A stretch of 64,000 nucleotides of DNA, from assembly GCA_029202985.1 (NCBI GenBank), contig CP119316.1, positions 1,302,001-1,366,000 on the forward strand, read 5' to 3'. The translations under genes and the position numbers were made by a program. The stretch is from Candidatus Andeanibacterium colombiense. Lineage in GTDB: Bacteria > Pseudomonadota > Alphaproteobacteria > Sphingomonadales > Sphingomonadaceae. Positions 15,846-24,642 of the stretch are shown piece after piece (the stretch's first letter is position 1; every line of letters starts with the position of its first letter). The notes under the pieces are model-generated. The model saw only the letters and a list, made by a program, of their open reading frames with translations. It had not been told where the DNA came from and searched no databases.

Positions 15846-16961
15846 ATGCCTATGGCGCTTAAAGGCATCAGGGCGCAGCTTGCTGCGCAGACTTCGCTCG
15901 GTTCGCCGACGCAGAACCTCGTGCGCGCGGCCCTGTTCGTGTGTCTCATCTATTTCGCTTCCACCACTGGCTTCATCGCTTCGGGCTGGAGCTTCGCCGA
16001 CGCCTTCTACATGGTCACGATCACGATCTTCTCGGTCGGCTACGGCGAGGTCCACCCGCTGAACACCCCGTGGCTGCGGCTGCTCGACGAGAGCACCATC
16101 CTCCTCGGCTGCACCGGTATGATCGTCCTGACCGGCGCGCTGGTGCAGGCTTTCTCACATTATCAGGTCGTCAGGCTTCTCGGGATCGATCGCATGGAAA
16201 AGCAAATCGAAAAACTCTCCGGCCATACCATCGTCTGCGGGCTCGGGCGGATCGGGCACCAGCTGGCCAAGGAACTCGCAAGCGCCGGGAGCCGGTTCAT
16301 CATCGTCGAACGCGACGAGGCGAAACTGGCCGAGGCGCGCGCGCTCGGCTATCTCTGCCTGACCGGCGACGCGACCGAGGAAGGCGTGCTGGAAGAAGCC
16401 GGGATCGCCCGCGCGCGGGTGCTGGCGACGGTGCTGCCCAACGATGCGGCCAACGTGTTCATCACTCTGTCGGCCCGCGCGATGAACCCCGCGCTGGAGA
16501 TCATCGCGCGCGGCGAAGTCCCCTCGACCGAGAGCAAGCTGATCCATGCCGGGGCGAACCAGGTGGTGCTGCCGGCGCATATCGGGGCCGAGCGGATCGC
16601 CGAGCAGATCCTCTATCCGGCGACCCACAAATATATCGGCAACGCACCCCAACTGCGCGAGATCAAGCGGGGCCTGCGCGATTTCGGGCTTGAGATCGAA
16701 GTGGTCACCGCGCCCGAAGGCGGCGCGCTGACCGGGCTGACCGTGGCCGAGGCCGAGCAGCGCGCGCGCGGGGCGTTCTTCGTGATCCACCTCGACCGCG
16801 CGGACGGCACCAGCTTTCCGCATCCGCCCGAGACCGAGACGATCCGCGCCGGCGACACGGTGGTGCTGGTGATGCGCGGCAACAAGGTCGGCGCCGGCGC
16901 GCTGTTCTCGGCCCCGCGGCAGAAGGTTCGGGTCGGACGCGGAGGATATGCGCCGGTGTAG
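15846..16961 (+). CDS. potassium channel protein with TrkA-N/RCK domain
   Basis: A 371-residue two-helix K+ channel. The selectivity filter is TIFSVGYGE (about residues 60-68), between the helices LVRAALFVCLIYFASTTGF and STILLGCTGMIVLTGALV. The cytosolic RCK part begins with the Rossmann motif TIVCGLGRIGHQLAKELAS, and a TrkA-C-like domain follows near the end. AAGGGA lies 5 nt before the ATG (15846); an in-frame ATG at 15852 is also possible. NAD(H) or nucleotide gating is inferred from the family. Confidence 0.92.
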   Translation: MPMALKGIRAQLAAQTSLGSPTQNLVRAALFVCLIYFASTTGFIASGWSFADAFYMVTITIFSVGYGEVHPLNTPWLRLLDESTILLGCTGMIVLTGALVQAFSHYQVVRLLGIDRMEKQIEKLSGHTIVCGLGRIGHQLAKELASAGSRFIIVERDEAKLAEARALGYLCLTGDATEEGVLEEAGIARARVLATVLPNDAANVFITLSARAMNPALEIIARGEVPSTESKLIHAGANQVVLPAHIGAERIAEQILYPATHKYIGNAPQLREIKRGLRDFGLEIEVVTAPEGGALTGLTVAEAEQRARGAFFVIHLDRADGTSFPHPPETETIRAGDTVVLVMRGNKVGAGALFSAPRQKVRVGRGGYAPV

Positions 16962-17141
16962 TCTCGCCACCGGCGCGATAGCTGCATTTCGGATCAATTG
17001 CCGGCTTGCCGGGACCGCCGTCCGGCACGGGGGATCTGCGCCGCGGATGCCGCTAATCGCGCGACAACGGACCAATCTCGCATCGCCGCCCCCGGTCCCC
17101 GCGCGATAGCCTCCGGCCGCGTCGAACACCGGGGGGCAACG

Positions 17142-18071
17142 ATGAAATCGCAATTCCTTCAAGCGCTGTTACTTGCAACCGTTCTGGCGGGCACGGTCCC
17201 CCCGGCGCGAGCCGCGGAAACCGACGATGAGAAGATCATCCGGCTTGAGGCCGAACTGGCTGCCGCGAAGAAGGCCAAGATCGCCCGGCTCGAGGCCGAG
17301 ATCGCGCAGGCCAGCGGCGCCGCTCCCGCAGGCGCCGCTGTGGCCGATCCGGAAGTCTTAGCGCCCAGGGACCCGCCAGCCCCGCGAGCGGAGATGCTTT
17401 TGCGGAGCGAGGGCGAGACCGCCGCCCAGCGGGTGGAACGCGCCAAGAGCAACCTCCAGACCGCCATCGCCCGCTCGGCTCCCGGCGACCGCGCGGACGC
17501 CCGCGATGGCGGCAGCGCGGATGCCGATGTCGCGCTGGCCGCCGAAGAGCTTGCGAACGCCAAGGCCGAGGATCAGGGGGAGGCGAAGGCGAGCAAGGAC
17601 TTCCTTAACCTCGGTCTCGGGGTCGGCCTGTCCTTCACGCTTGGCCTGGGCAAGGACCGGATCACCGGCGCGACGCTGGACCCGAACGGAATCGTCCGCG
17701 TTTCAGACAAGGACAATGCAGTCGCCCGGGTGATGCTTGAGGCGCATCAGTTCTTCGGTCTCGACAAGGGTGAGACGGCCGAAGACGGCACCCGGAAGCA
17801 TCGCTACGGCGTCGGCCCCTTCGTTGCGATCCAGCCGGGCGATGGCGAGGTGATCGACGCGATCGGCGGCGGGGTGATGTTCGGCTTCCGGCCCGACATC
17901 AAATCGCCCAAGAGTTTCAACCTCGGCTTCGGGGTCGTTGTCGATCCGAACACGCAGCTGCTCGGCGACGGGATCGTGGCCAACCAGCCGCTACCTACCG
18001 GAGAAACCGAGATTCGCTTCAAGAAGACCGCGAGCTACGGCGCCTTGTTCCTGACCTCGTTCGCCTTCTAG
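17142..18071 (+). CDS. exported protein with coiled coil and beta-barrel-like C-terminus
   Basis: A 309-residue protein with a signal peptide (LQALLLATVLAGTVPPARAA). A short heptad-rich coiled coil follows (DEKIIRLEAELAAAKKAKIA), then a Pro/Ala linker, and from about residue 150 alternating beta strands (NLGLGVGLSFTLGLG). It ends in a C-terminal aromatic (SFAF), as outer-membrane barrels do. The most plausible location is the outer membrane; the function is unknown. The start at 17142 fits the signal peptide. The 3' end overlaps the convergent DODA gene by 4 bp. Confidence 0.72.
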   Translation: MKSQFLQALLLATVLAGTVPPARAAETDDEKIIRLEAELAAAKKAKIARLEAEIAQASGAAPAGAAVADPEVLAPRDPPAPRAEMLLRSEGETAAQRVERAKSNLQTAIARSAPGDRADARDGGSADADVALAAEELANAKAEDQGEAKASKDFLNLGLGVGLSFTLGLGKDRITGATLDPNGIVRVSDKDNAVARVMLEAHQFFGLDKGETAEDGTRKHRYGVGPFVAIQPGDGEVIDAIGGGVMFGFRPDIKSPKSFNLGFGVVVDPNTQLLGDGIVANQPLPTGETEIRFKKTASYGALFLTSFAF

Positions 18072-18856
18072 GCAAAGCGGAAGGCGGATACCGCGCCCTT
18101 CAATACCACTTCGCCATAATCGCGCGTGCCCGGTTCTCCCGAAGCCCCGGCCGCGACCATCAGCGGGATCAGATGCTCCTCGCGCGGGTGGCAAAAGCGG
18201 GCATAGGGCGCGGTTTCCCATTGTTCGAGCAGGCCGGCGCGCTCGTCCGCGGCGGCCGAGGCGGCGCGGCCGAGCCAGCCGTCGAATTCGAGCGACGGCC
18301 CCTCGACCCGTGGATCGCCATAGGCGCGCAGGTTGTGGAAGCTCATTCCCGAACCGAGGATCAGCACACCCTCGTCGCGCAACGGTGCCAGCGCCCTGCC
18401 CGCCGCGACATGCAGCGCCGGATCGAGCCCGGCGGCAAGCGACATCTGGATCGTCGGGATCGCGGCATCCGGAAACGCGACCTTCATCGGAATGAACACC
18501 CCGTGGTCGTAGCCGCGCGTCGGATGAATCCCGGCGACCGGGAGGCCGGCCGCCTTCAGCAGCTCCGCCCCGCGCTCGGCCAGCCACGGCGCGCCGGGTG
18601 CCGGCCAGGCCAGCTCATAAGTGTGCGGCGGGAAGCCGTAATAGTCGAACAGCAGGTCCGGATGTTCGGCGCCGGTGAAGGCGAAGCCCTGCTCCTCCCA
18701 ATGGCCCGAGACGATCAGGATCGCCTTGGGCGGTTCGGGCAGGCTCGCGGCAAGGCCTTCGAGGTAGCTTTCCATCTTCGTCCAGGTCCCGCCGGGATCG
18801 GGCATGAAGAAGCATGGGCCGCCGCCGTGCGGGATATAGAGGCTGGGTTGGGTCAT
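18068..18856 (-). CDS. DODA-type extradiol ring-cleavage dioxygenase (YgiD family)
   Basis: A 262-residue class III dioxygenase-fold enzyme of the 4,5-DOPA dioxygenase group. The metal and catalytic residues are in YIPHGGGPCFF, ILIVSGHWEE, YDHGVFIPMK and SGMSFHNLRAYG. Family members cleave catechols using Zn or Fe, and some have lost that role. Together with the gallate-type dioxygenase at 13.2-14.4 kb, this makes two LigB-fold enzymes within 5 kb. It lies 9 bp after the GT87 gene on the same strand. Confidence 0.9.
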   Translation of the reverse strand: MTQPSLYIPHGGGPCFFMPDPGGTWTKMESYLEGLAASLPEPPKAILIVSGHWEEQGFAFTGAEHPDLLFDYYGFPPHTYELAWPAPGAPWLAERGAELLKAAGLPVAGIHPTRGYDHGVFIPMKVAFPDAAIPTIQMSLAAGLDPALHVAAGRALAPLRDEGVLILGSGMSFHNLRAYGDPRVEGPSLEFDGWLGRAASAAADERAGLLEQWETAPYARFCHPREEHLIPLMVAAGASGEPGTRDYGEVVLKGAVSAFRFA

Positions 18857-18865
18857 GCGCCCTAT

Positions 18866-20137
18866 CTAGGAAGCCGGCGCCGGAACCGGTAGGGGACTGC
18901 TGCCGTCCGGTTCGAGCCACGCGGGAAGCGGCAGCCGCAACGCATCCGAGATCAGCCAGCCCATCGCCGCCGCGCGGATCACCGCCGCGCACAGCACCGA
19001 TTCCATCGGCACCGCCGGCCAGCCGTGCAACTGGCCCGCGAAGAACCACAATTCCATGAAATAACACGCGATATCGCCCAGCACGAACAGCGCGATCGGC
19101 TCCCACCGCCGCGCGGTGATCAGGATGAAAGGATAGACCCAAATGTCGAACTGCGGCGAATAGACCTTGCTGGTGAAGATGAACCACAGCAGCACGGGCG
19201 TGAACAACAGCCACAGCCGGTCCTTGTAGCGCGGCCAGCCTTCGTGGAGGATCGCGCCCATCCCGGCGACGAACGCCAGGCCCGACAGCAGGTTGCGCAT
19301 CGGGATATCGGTGATGAACACCTGGTAATGGGTCGCCAGATCCCACACCGCCGCGGTGGTGCCGCCGCGTTCGGAGGAGAATTTGTAGAATTCCCACCAA
19401 TTGTCCGGCGCCGCCAGCGCGACCGGCAGATTGACCGCGGCCCACACCGCGATCGCCACCGCGGCCAGCACCGTCACCTCGCCGATTTTGAACGCGACCA
19501 GCCGGCGCAATGCAATCAGCGGCAGCAGCAGCACCGGGAACAGTTTGGCCGCCGCGCCCAATGCCGCCAGCGCGCAGGCCCGCACCGGCCGCCCCTTCTC
19601 GGCCGCGACGAACGCCGCCACCGCGAGCGCGACCGCCAGCAAATCCCAATTATGCCCGAGATAGAGCACCAGCAGCGGCGCGAGCGCCCAGGCCCACAGC
19701 CGCCCAGGCGAGAGCCGCAAGCCGCGCAGCATCTGCATGATCCACAGCGCCAGGCCGGTATTCGCCACGCTGACCACGAACACGAAAGCCGGGTCGCCCG
19801 CTTCAGAGCCGAATATCGCATGGGTCCAGCGCTGGTCGAGGAAGATCAACAGCCCGGTCAGCACCGGATATTCGATCGGCGCGTCGAGATACGGGATCGC
19901 CCCGTCCGCCAGATGGTGTCCGCGCCAGAATGGAAAGGCATCGGAATAGCAGCCCTTGGCGTAGAGCTCGAGATTGTCCCACTGCCCGTCGAAGGTGCAT
20001 TCGGCCTTGAACAGCCAGCCCGCCGCGCAGGTGACGACGGTCGCCACCAGCAGCAGCGCGAGCGCGGGGCGCGGATCGTTGGCCCGCGCATCCGCAGCGG
20101 GTGAAGCCGCCGGCCTCGTTTCGGTATCGGCAGCCAT
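18866..20137 (-). CDS. GT87-family membrane glycosyltransferase (DUF2029)
   Basis: A 423-residue, roughly ten-helix protein. The first loop has the acidic/aromatic pattern of lipid-linked sugar transferases (LFKAECTFDGQWDNLELYAK). It is followed by PYLDAPIEYPVLTGLLIFLD, AKLFPVLLLPLI and TSKVYSPQFDIWVYPFILIT. GT87 members use polyprenyl-phosphate mannose or arabinose on the periplasmic face. The acceptor is unknown. A Pro-rich tail ends the protein. Only 9 bp separate it from the downstream DODA gene, so they probably share an mRNA. Confidence 0.85.
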   Translation of the reverse strand: MAADTETRPAASPAADARANDPRPALALLLVATVVTCAAGWLFKAECTFDGQWDNLELYAKGCYSDAFPFWRGHHLADGAIPYLDAPIEYPVLTGLLIFLDQRWTHAIFGSEAGDPAFVFVVSVANTGLALWIMQMLRGLRLSPGRLWAWALAPLLVLYLGHNWDLLAVALAVAAFVAAEKGRPVRACALAALGAAAKLFPVLLLPLIALRRLVAFKIGEVTVLAAVAIAVWAAVNLPVALAAPDNWWEFYKFSSERGGTTAAVWDLATHYQVFITDIPMRNLLSGLAFVAGMGAILHEGWPRYKDRLWLLFTPVLLWFIFTSKVYSPQFDIWVYPFILITARRWEPIALFVLGDIACYFMELWFFAGQLHGWPAVPMESVLCAAVIRAAAMGWLISDALRLPLPAWLEPDGSSPLPVPAPAS

Positions 20138-20209
20138 CGTTTCCCCTTCGCGCTTCAGTGCCCCGGCAACGCTCCCTTCATAGAAGCGCCAACGGTGCCT
20201 GTCGCGCGA

Positions 20210-20605
20210 TTACGCCCCGTTGTTGGGCAGGCTGGCGCACATCCGGGTGATGTCGGACTGGGTCGTGTCGATGCTGGTGCCGGTGGTCTTCTTCAGCTTG
20301 ACCGCATTCTCTTCTTCCTTGCGCCGTTTGAGCAGGTGCGCGGATTCGATCATCTTGTCGAGCTGGGTGTCCGAGGTCTTCAGATGGACAAGCTTCTGGT
20401 TGAGCAGGCTGCAGCCCTTCACCAGTTCGGTGGTCTGGCCGATCTCCTTATCGAGGCCGGCGAGGATTTCTTTTTCCTTGTTCAGCTCGTCGGCGGCGAA
20501 ATTATAGTCGTGCGCCTGGATTACATCGAGCTGGGCCGCCGCCGGAGCGACGGCGACAAGCATGGCAGTCGCGGCGGCAGGAATGATGAAAACGGTACTG
20601 CGCAT
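20210..20605 (-). CDS. small exported protein of unknown function
   Basis: A 131-residue protein with a signal peptide (MRSTVFIIPAAATAMLVAVA, then PAAAQ) and a helical, Lys/Glu-rich mature part (ELNKEKEILAGLDKEIGQTT). It has two cysteines (KGCSLLN and RMCASLP) that could pair. GGGAG precedes the ATG at 20605. No family is recognised; the charge pattern suggests a coiled coil. Confidence 0.7.
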   Translation of the reverse strand: MRSTVFIIPAAATAMLVAVAPAAAQLDVIQAHDYNFAADELNKEKEILAGLDKEIGQTTELVKGCSLLNQKLVHLKTSDTQLDKMIESAHLLKRRKEEENAVKLKKTTGTSIDTTQSDITRMCASLPNNGA

Positions 20606-20714
20606 GATCGGCAACTCTCCCAAGTTGATATTGTCCATATGATGCCGACAGCCAGGCAGCCGCGTCAAGCGGGCGCGTGCCCCGACTTTGTATCAGGCGC
20701 CCTTGTAACGCCCG

Positions 20715-20939
20715 TCACCCCTCTCGCTTGCGCCAGAACCCCCAGGCGAACAGCAGCACGCCGGTGACCACCCCGATCGCCGCGCCGACGGTGGTGGTGA
20801 TGGTCGAGATCGCCTCGGCCGGCGGAACGCTGGTGGCGGTCGCGCCGCTCCTGATCCGCATCACCAGCCACAGCGCCCCGAAGGCCAGCAGCAGGTCGAG
20901 CACCACCATGCCCAGCAAAGCGCGCGTCGATTTCTTCAT
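20715..20939 (-). CDS. small two-helix membrane protein
   Basis: A 74-residue protein with two hydrophobic segments (LLGMVVLDLLLAFGALWLVM and STITTTVGAAIGVVTGVLLF) and positively charged ends (MKKSTR, WRKREG). No family is recognised; the topology is probably both ends in the cytosol. Confidence 0.65.
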   Translation of the reverse strand: MKKSTRALLGMVVLDLLLAFGALWLVMRIRSGATATSVPPAEAISTITTTVGAAIGVVTGVLLFAWGFWRKREG

Positions 20940-21006
20940 TGTCGTTTCCCCTTCGCCCCCGGCCTGTTGCGGGACCCAGCTTTCCTTCCAAAGGCAATTC
21001 GCGAAC

Positions 21007-21636
21007 CTACCTGAAATTGCAGCTCACGCCCGCCCACAGCGCGGTCACTCTCGCCTGCGGGCCGGTCCCGTCGAGCAGCCCGCCGATGTCGCCGGCGAGG
21101 AATTCGGTGCCGAGGGTGGATTCGAACACCTCGGCCGCATAGGCGCCGTCCAGCTGCGCGCGGGTACTGCCCGGGCCGATCCCGCCGGCGGTCGCGAGCT
21201 TGCCGGCCGCCCGCGTATCGGCGAACCAGCCCATGAAGGCACCATTCTGGCCGTAGAGCGTGAAGCCGTCGTCCCACTTCGCATAGGTGAGCGGGCCCGC
21301 GCCGCATTCTTCCATCCGGCCGGTGCGCGGCATGCCGCGGAAGGCGAGAGCGGCGAGCGCATCTTGCCACTCCATCCCGAAGGCGAGCGCACGGACCAAG
21401 CCGGCGCGCGGATCGGCCAGTTGCAGCCCGTCCCCGGCGATGGCCAGCACCGGCGGAGTCGGAGCAGCGACGGGCGTAGATGCGGCTGAGGCGGCTGGCG
21501 AAGGGGCCGGCACAGCGGGTTCCTTGCCGCATCCGGTGGCAGCGAAGCACAAGAGCAGCCCCACCCACCGAGACGCCAGCGGCGAAGCGGGCCAAATCCG
21601 CGCCCGGAGGCGGGAACAGCCCCCGGCCTGCAGCAT
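21007..21636 (-). CDS. putative lipoprotein of unknown function
   Basis: About 209 residues from the ATG at 21636. The hydrophobic stretch WVGLLLCFAATGC ends in a lipobox cysteine followed by GKEP. A Pro/Ala linker comes next, then a globular part with ALAFGMEWQDALAALAFRG, AGPLTYAKWDDGFTLYGQNG and a C-terminal WAGVSCNFR. The N-terminus before the signal is Arg-rich and unusually long, so the start may be further in. It is divergent from the gene at 21658 with overlapping upstream regions. Confidence 0.65.
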   Translation of the reverse strand: MLQAGGCSRLRARIWPASPLASRWVGLLLCFAATGCGKEPAVPAPSPAASAASTPVAAPTPPVLAIAGDGLQLADPRAGLVRALAFGMEWQDALAALAFRGMPRTGRMEECGAGPLTYAKWDDGFTLYGQNGAFMGWFADTRAAGKLATAGGIGPGSTRAQLDGAYAAEVFESTLGTEFLAGDIGGLLDGTGPQARVTALWAGVSCNFR

Positions 21637-21657
21637 TGGGCTGTCAGGGAGTTCATC

Positions 21658-22176
21658 ATGTCTAGATTGCCTGCCCATGCGACCGAATCCCGGTCCACTG
21701 CCCAGCGCCTGTTCGCGCGGATCGAACCCCACTTGCCCCCTTCGGTCGTCCGGGTGATCGAACGGCGCCCGCACATCGGCGGCCGCCAGCTGTTCGCGGT
21801 GATGATCCCGGCCGGTCTGCTGCTGGGCTGGCTCGCGTCCTATGTGGTCGATCCGGAGATCATGCGGCTTGGCGGCAAGCCCTATTCCGAGGTCGCCGCC
21901 ACTGGCGTGCGGGTCCAGCTTGCGCCACGCGGCCCGCAATACGAAGGCTTCCCCGAGGATCCCGCGCCGCACGGCTATGGCAAGGCGCCCCGGCCCGACT
22001 ATCTGAACGGTGGAATCGCCGAGGCCGGCGACTATGCCGATGCCGAGGCGAAGGAGGGCGCTGCCCAGGCCGCGCCCGTGGTAACCGACGGTCAGGTGCT
22101 GGGCGCAGGTGTCGCACCGGCGCAGGCGAAAGCCGCCCCGATAGTCCAGGCGGTGCCGCAGGAGAGCGCAACCTGA
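21658..22176 (+). CDS. single-pass membrane protein of unknown function
   Basis: A 172-residue protein. A basic N-terminus (about 45 residues, including RVIERRPHIGGRQ) is followed by one hydrophobic segment (LFAVMIPAGLLLGWLASYVV), and then a long Ala/Pro/Glu-rich tail without a recognisable domain (YLNGGIAEAGDYADAEAKEG). It is probably anchored with the tail in the periplasm. It is convergent with the Mop-domain gene, with 5 bp between the stops. Confidence 0.6.
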   Translation: MSRLPAHATESRSTAQRLFARIEPHLPPSVVRVIERRPHIGGRQLFAVMIPAGLLLGWLASYVVDPEIMRLGGKPYSEVAATGVRVQLAPRGPQYEGFPEDPAPHGYGKAPRPDYLNGGIAEAGDYADAEAKEGAAQAAPVVTDGQVLGAGVAPAQAKAAPIVQAVPQESAT

Positions 22177-22181
22177 CAGGG

Positions 22182-22391
22182 TCAGGCCTTGCCGATCAGC
22201 ACGTCGCTCGCCTTCACGAACACCGTAACCTTGTCGCCCGCCTGAAGCCCGAGATCGGCGATTGCTTCTTCGGTGATGCTCGCGGTCACCACATTGCCGC
22301 CGCCGATATCGACCTTGACCGTCCCGTTGACCGCTCCGGGGGTGACCGCGGTCACCGTGCCGGCAAGCTGGTTGCGCGCGCTGATCTTCAT
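22182..22391 (-). CDS. molbindin-like protein (single TOBE/Mop domain)
   Basis: A 69-residue protein consisting of one Mop domain. It shows MKISARNQLAGTVTAVTPGA, VNGTVKVDIGGGNVVTASIT and LGLQAGDKVTVFVKASDVLI, which is essentially the entire family signature. Such proteins bind molybdate or tungstate and buffer it in the cytosol. The window also encodes a YedY-like molybdoenzyme (5.8-6.6 kb). The ATG at 22391 follows an AGGAGG-type site. Confidence 0.92.
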   Translation of the reverse strand: MKISARNQLAGTVTAVTPGAVNGTVKVDIGGGNVVTASITEEAIADLGLQAGDKVTVFVKASDVLIGKA

Positions 22392-22414
22392 TGCGTATGT
22401 CCTCCTGCCTGTTC

Positions 22415-22843
22415 CTAAAGCTGGCACGCCCCCAGGGTTCCGAACAGCGCCCGCGCCGCGCTCTCGTCACCGGCGAGCGCATCGGCGAGGAACTTGCGTG
22501 CCTCCACCCGGCCCTCCTCCACCTCGTCGTTCAGCGTATCGGCTTCGTTGAGCTTCGAGAACGTCGCGATCGCCTGGAACGGCGCCGACGGCGGCTGGAG
22601 CACCGGCGACAGCACCGCCAGATCGTCCTCACTCACCTGCTCTTCCGCCAGCGCGTCGTTCCACACGGTCCAGTAGCCCCCGCAATAGGCGAACTCCGCC
22701 TGCTCAACCGGGCGGGTGGCCGATTCCCGGCCGTCCCTGTAAGCCTCGGCCCCCGCGACGAAGGCCGCGCTCGCGGCCTGGGCCGGAGCGGAAGCGGCGA
22801 GCGCGCAGACGGCGCCGGCCAGCAGAAACGCAGCCCGGCTCAC
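22415..22843 (-). CDS. small exported protein of unknown function
   Basis: A 142-residue protein starting with GTG at 22843. The signal peptide is SRAAFLLAGAVCALAASAPAQA. The mature part is acidic, with two cysteines (YCGGYWTVWND and LGACQL) and a helical ending (ARKFLADALAGDESAARALF). The GTG overlaps the stop of the 52-codon gene upstream (GTGA), so the two are coupled. No family is recognised. Confidence 0.68.
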   Translation of the reverse strand: MSRAAFLLAGAVCALAASAPAQAASAAFVAGAEAYRDGRESATRPVEQAEFAYCGGYWTVWNDALAEEQVSEDDLAVLSPVLQPPSAPFQAIATFSKLNEADTLNDEVEEGRVEARKFLADALAGDESAARALFGTLGACQL

Positions 22844-22998
22844 CCGGATGCCTTCTTCGCCTTATGGGCGGCGATCGCTTCGTCGAGCGCGACGATCCGC
22901 AGCCGCTCGGGCGTCCCCCGAGGCAGGCCTTTCAGCCGGCAGGTCGCCCATAATTGCTTGCGCTCCGATTCCAGCGCCTTGAGATAGAGATCGGCCAT
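22840..22998 (-). CDS. 52-residue conserved-looking small protein
   Basis: A short frame from ATG 22998 to TGA 22840, beginning MADLYLKALESERKQLWATC and continuing with RLKGLPRGTPERLRIVALDE. It is basic and helical, with typical GC3-biased codons. AGGAG lies upstream of the ATG, and the stop overlaps the next gene's GTG by 4 bp. The operon coupling is the strongest argument that it is real. The function is unknown. Confidence 0.6.
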   Translation of the reverse strand: MADLYLKALESERKQLWATCRLKGLPRGTPERLRIVALDEAIAAHKAKKASG

Positions 22999-23052
22999 GC
23001 GCGGCTCCTGTAGGTGAATGCAGCCTATAGGACAGGAGCCCGCAAAGGGAAG

Positions 23053-24090
23053 TTACGATCCGACGATCTGGTGCGCCGCGTCCTGTTCTGCGGCCGTCAA
23101 CTGGTCGAGCGCCTTCTGCAACTCCGCGACCAGCGCCTGCCGTTGGGCGATCAGGTCGCCGAGCGACCGGTTGAGCGTGACATAATCGTCATCGTCCGAC
23201 GGCACGCCGCGCGCGCTCATTTCCGCCAGGGCGCGCTGGGTGGAAGCGATCGCCGGATCGAACTGCAGCGGCGCGCTCTGCAGCTGCGCCTCGATCTGGC
23301 GGCGGTGGCACGCGAACACGCCCGAGACCTTCGGGACCAGCCGCTCCTTTGCCGCTTCCTTCGCCTTCTTCGCCAGAACCGCGGCCTCGCCCTGGTACCG
23401 GCCGGTCATCTCCTCGGCCTCCGCCTGCACGCGGGCGGCCTGATCGAGCCTCGAGCGCAGCGTGACCGAAGGCACGTCGAAGCCCACCTCCTGCCGCTCC
23501 ATCCGCGTCTCGGGAACGTCGAAGGAAATCTCTTTCCGCTCCATGGTGACTTCGGGAACGCCGATCACGATCCGCTGCTCCTGCATGAAAGGCACCGGAA
23601 CGTCGATGTAATTGGGTGTCCAGGTAATGGTGCAGCTTGGCAGGCCCAGCCAGCCTCCACCCTCGCACCGCGTATGCGGCGTTTCGCCGACCTTGACCCG
23701 CTCCAGCCGCGTCGACGGCGTATGGAAGATGATGTCGCGGTTGCGCAGCGTTACCGCGGGAAGATCGAACGCAATCTCTTTCGTCGTCATCCGGAATTCG
23801 GGCAGGTCGAGGCTGAAATTCACCCGGCGCATCTCGATCTCGATGGTGAAGAATTGGCCGATAACCCGGCCGATCGCCGCCCCCACCGCACCGCCGGCCG
23901 GGCCGCCGATCGCACCGCCGCCCGCGGCGCCGATCGCCTCCAGCACCGCGGGATCGTCTTCAAGCCCCGCACCTACCTTCGCCGCCTCGCTCTCCGCCCG
24001 CTTGGCGAGCGCATCGGCTTCGGCCTGCGCCTCCTGCGCAAGCTGTGCGATCACCGCATCGAGTTCCGTCTGTTCCTGCTCGCACGCCAT
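23053..24090 (-). CDS. repeat protein with coiled coils and glycine zipper
   Basis: A 345-residue protein without a signal peptide. Order: an Ala/Glu-rich coiled coil (residues 1-45); a Gly/Ala glycine-zipper segment (about 52-80, AIGAAGGGAIGGPAGGAVGA); then repeats of about 14 residues with the pattern (K/R)-E-x-x-F-D-(V/L)-P-x-x-x-(M/L)-x-R, as in KEIAFDLPAVTLRN, KEISFDVPETRMER and QEVGFDVPSVTLRS. These are broken by a Cys-Trp loop and followed by a second long coiled coil. No family is recognised. The zipper suggests membrane association; the repeats suggest a beta-stack or filament. Confidence 0.72.
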   Translation of the reverse strand: MACEQEQTELDAVIAQLAQEAQAEADALAKRAESEAAKVGAGLEDDPAVLEAIGAAGGGAIGGPAGGAVGAAIGRVIGQFFTIEIEMRRVNFSLDLPEFRMTTKEIAFDLPAVTLRNRDIIFHTPSTRLERVKVGETPHTRCEGGGWLGLPSCTITWTPNYIDVPVPFMQEQRIVIGVPEVTMERKEISFDVPETRMERQEVGFDVPSVTLRSRLDQAARVQAEAEEMTGRYQGEAAVLAKKAKEAAKERLVPKVSGVFACHRRQIEAQLQSAPLQFDPAIASTQRALAEMSARGVPSDDDDYVTLNRSLGDLIAQRQALVAELQKALDQLTAAEQDAAHQIVGS

Positions 24091-24642
24091 GTCTGTCCCC
24101 TTTCCCCGGATCGGGCGTGGGTGCAGGCGAGCGACGCGCGAGGCAAGCAGGCGGCCGGGCCTGTCCGATCCGGAACCGAGCCATTGCGGGGGACCTGCCC
24201 GCCGCTCCCCGACGCGGGCGCGCGCGATCCCGCCCGCGAGGGCCGGGCCGCGAATGCTCGAAAACCGAGCAATGTCCCGGCGCGCTCTCGCCCTTCCACG
24301 CAGGGTTACACAAGTTACACCCTGTCACCCTGGCTCGCCCCCGTACAGAGCGCGCAATTCCGCCATCGGATCGGCGTCGGACCAGGGTGACACTCCTGCG
24401 GAATAAACCCGCGCGCGGGGCGGCGGCCATGTTCGGCGCGGTCCAGCGGTCGCCGGGCCGGGTTTCGACGGTGGGGCGGGGTTCGGCGCTTCGCCGCACG
24501 CCGGGGAGGATCGGGCTGTGCGTCATCCGGCAGGATAAGCCACAGGTGGGGGCGTGTAGGAAAATGGTTTCTGCTCGGCGTCCGCGCGCTATGAGGCAGG
24601 CCCGCCAACGCAAACGCCAGCGCAAACGAAGGAACCGCCGCC
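24091..24642. other. long intergenic region with inverted repeats, no gene supported
   Basis: 552 bp between divergent genes. It contains the hairpin TGCTCG-AAAAC-CGAGCA (about 24254-24270), arms CAGGGT/ACCCTG (24301-24324), and an 11-bp perfect inverted repeat TGTCACCCTGG / CCAGGGTGACA (24323-24333 and 24382-24392). The reading frames present lack ribosome sites and look like shadows. It probably holds two promoters plus a structured or repeated element. Confidence 0.5.
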
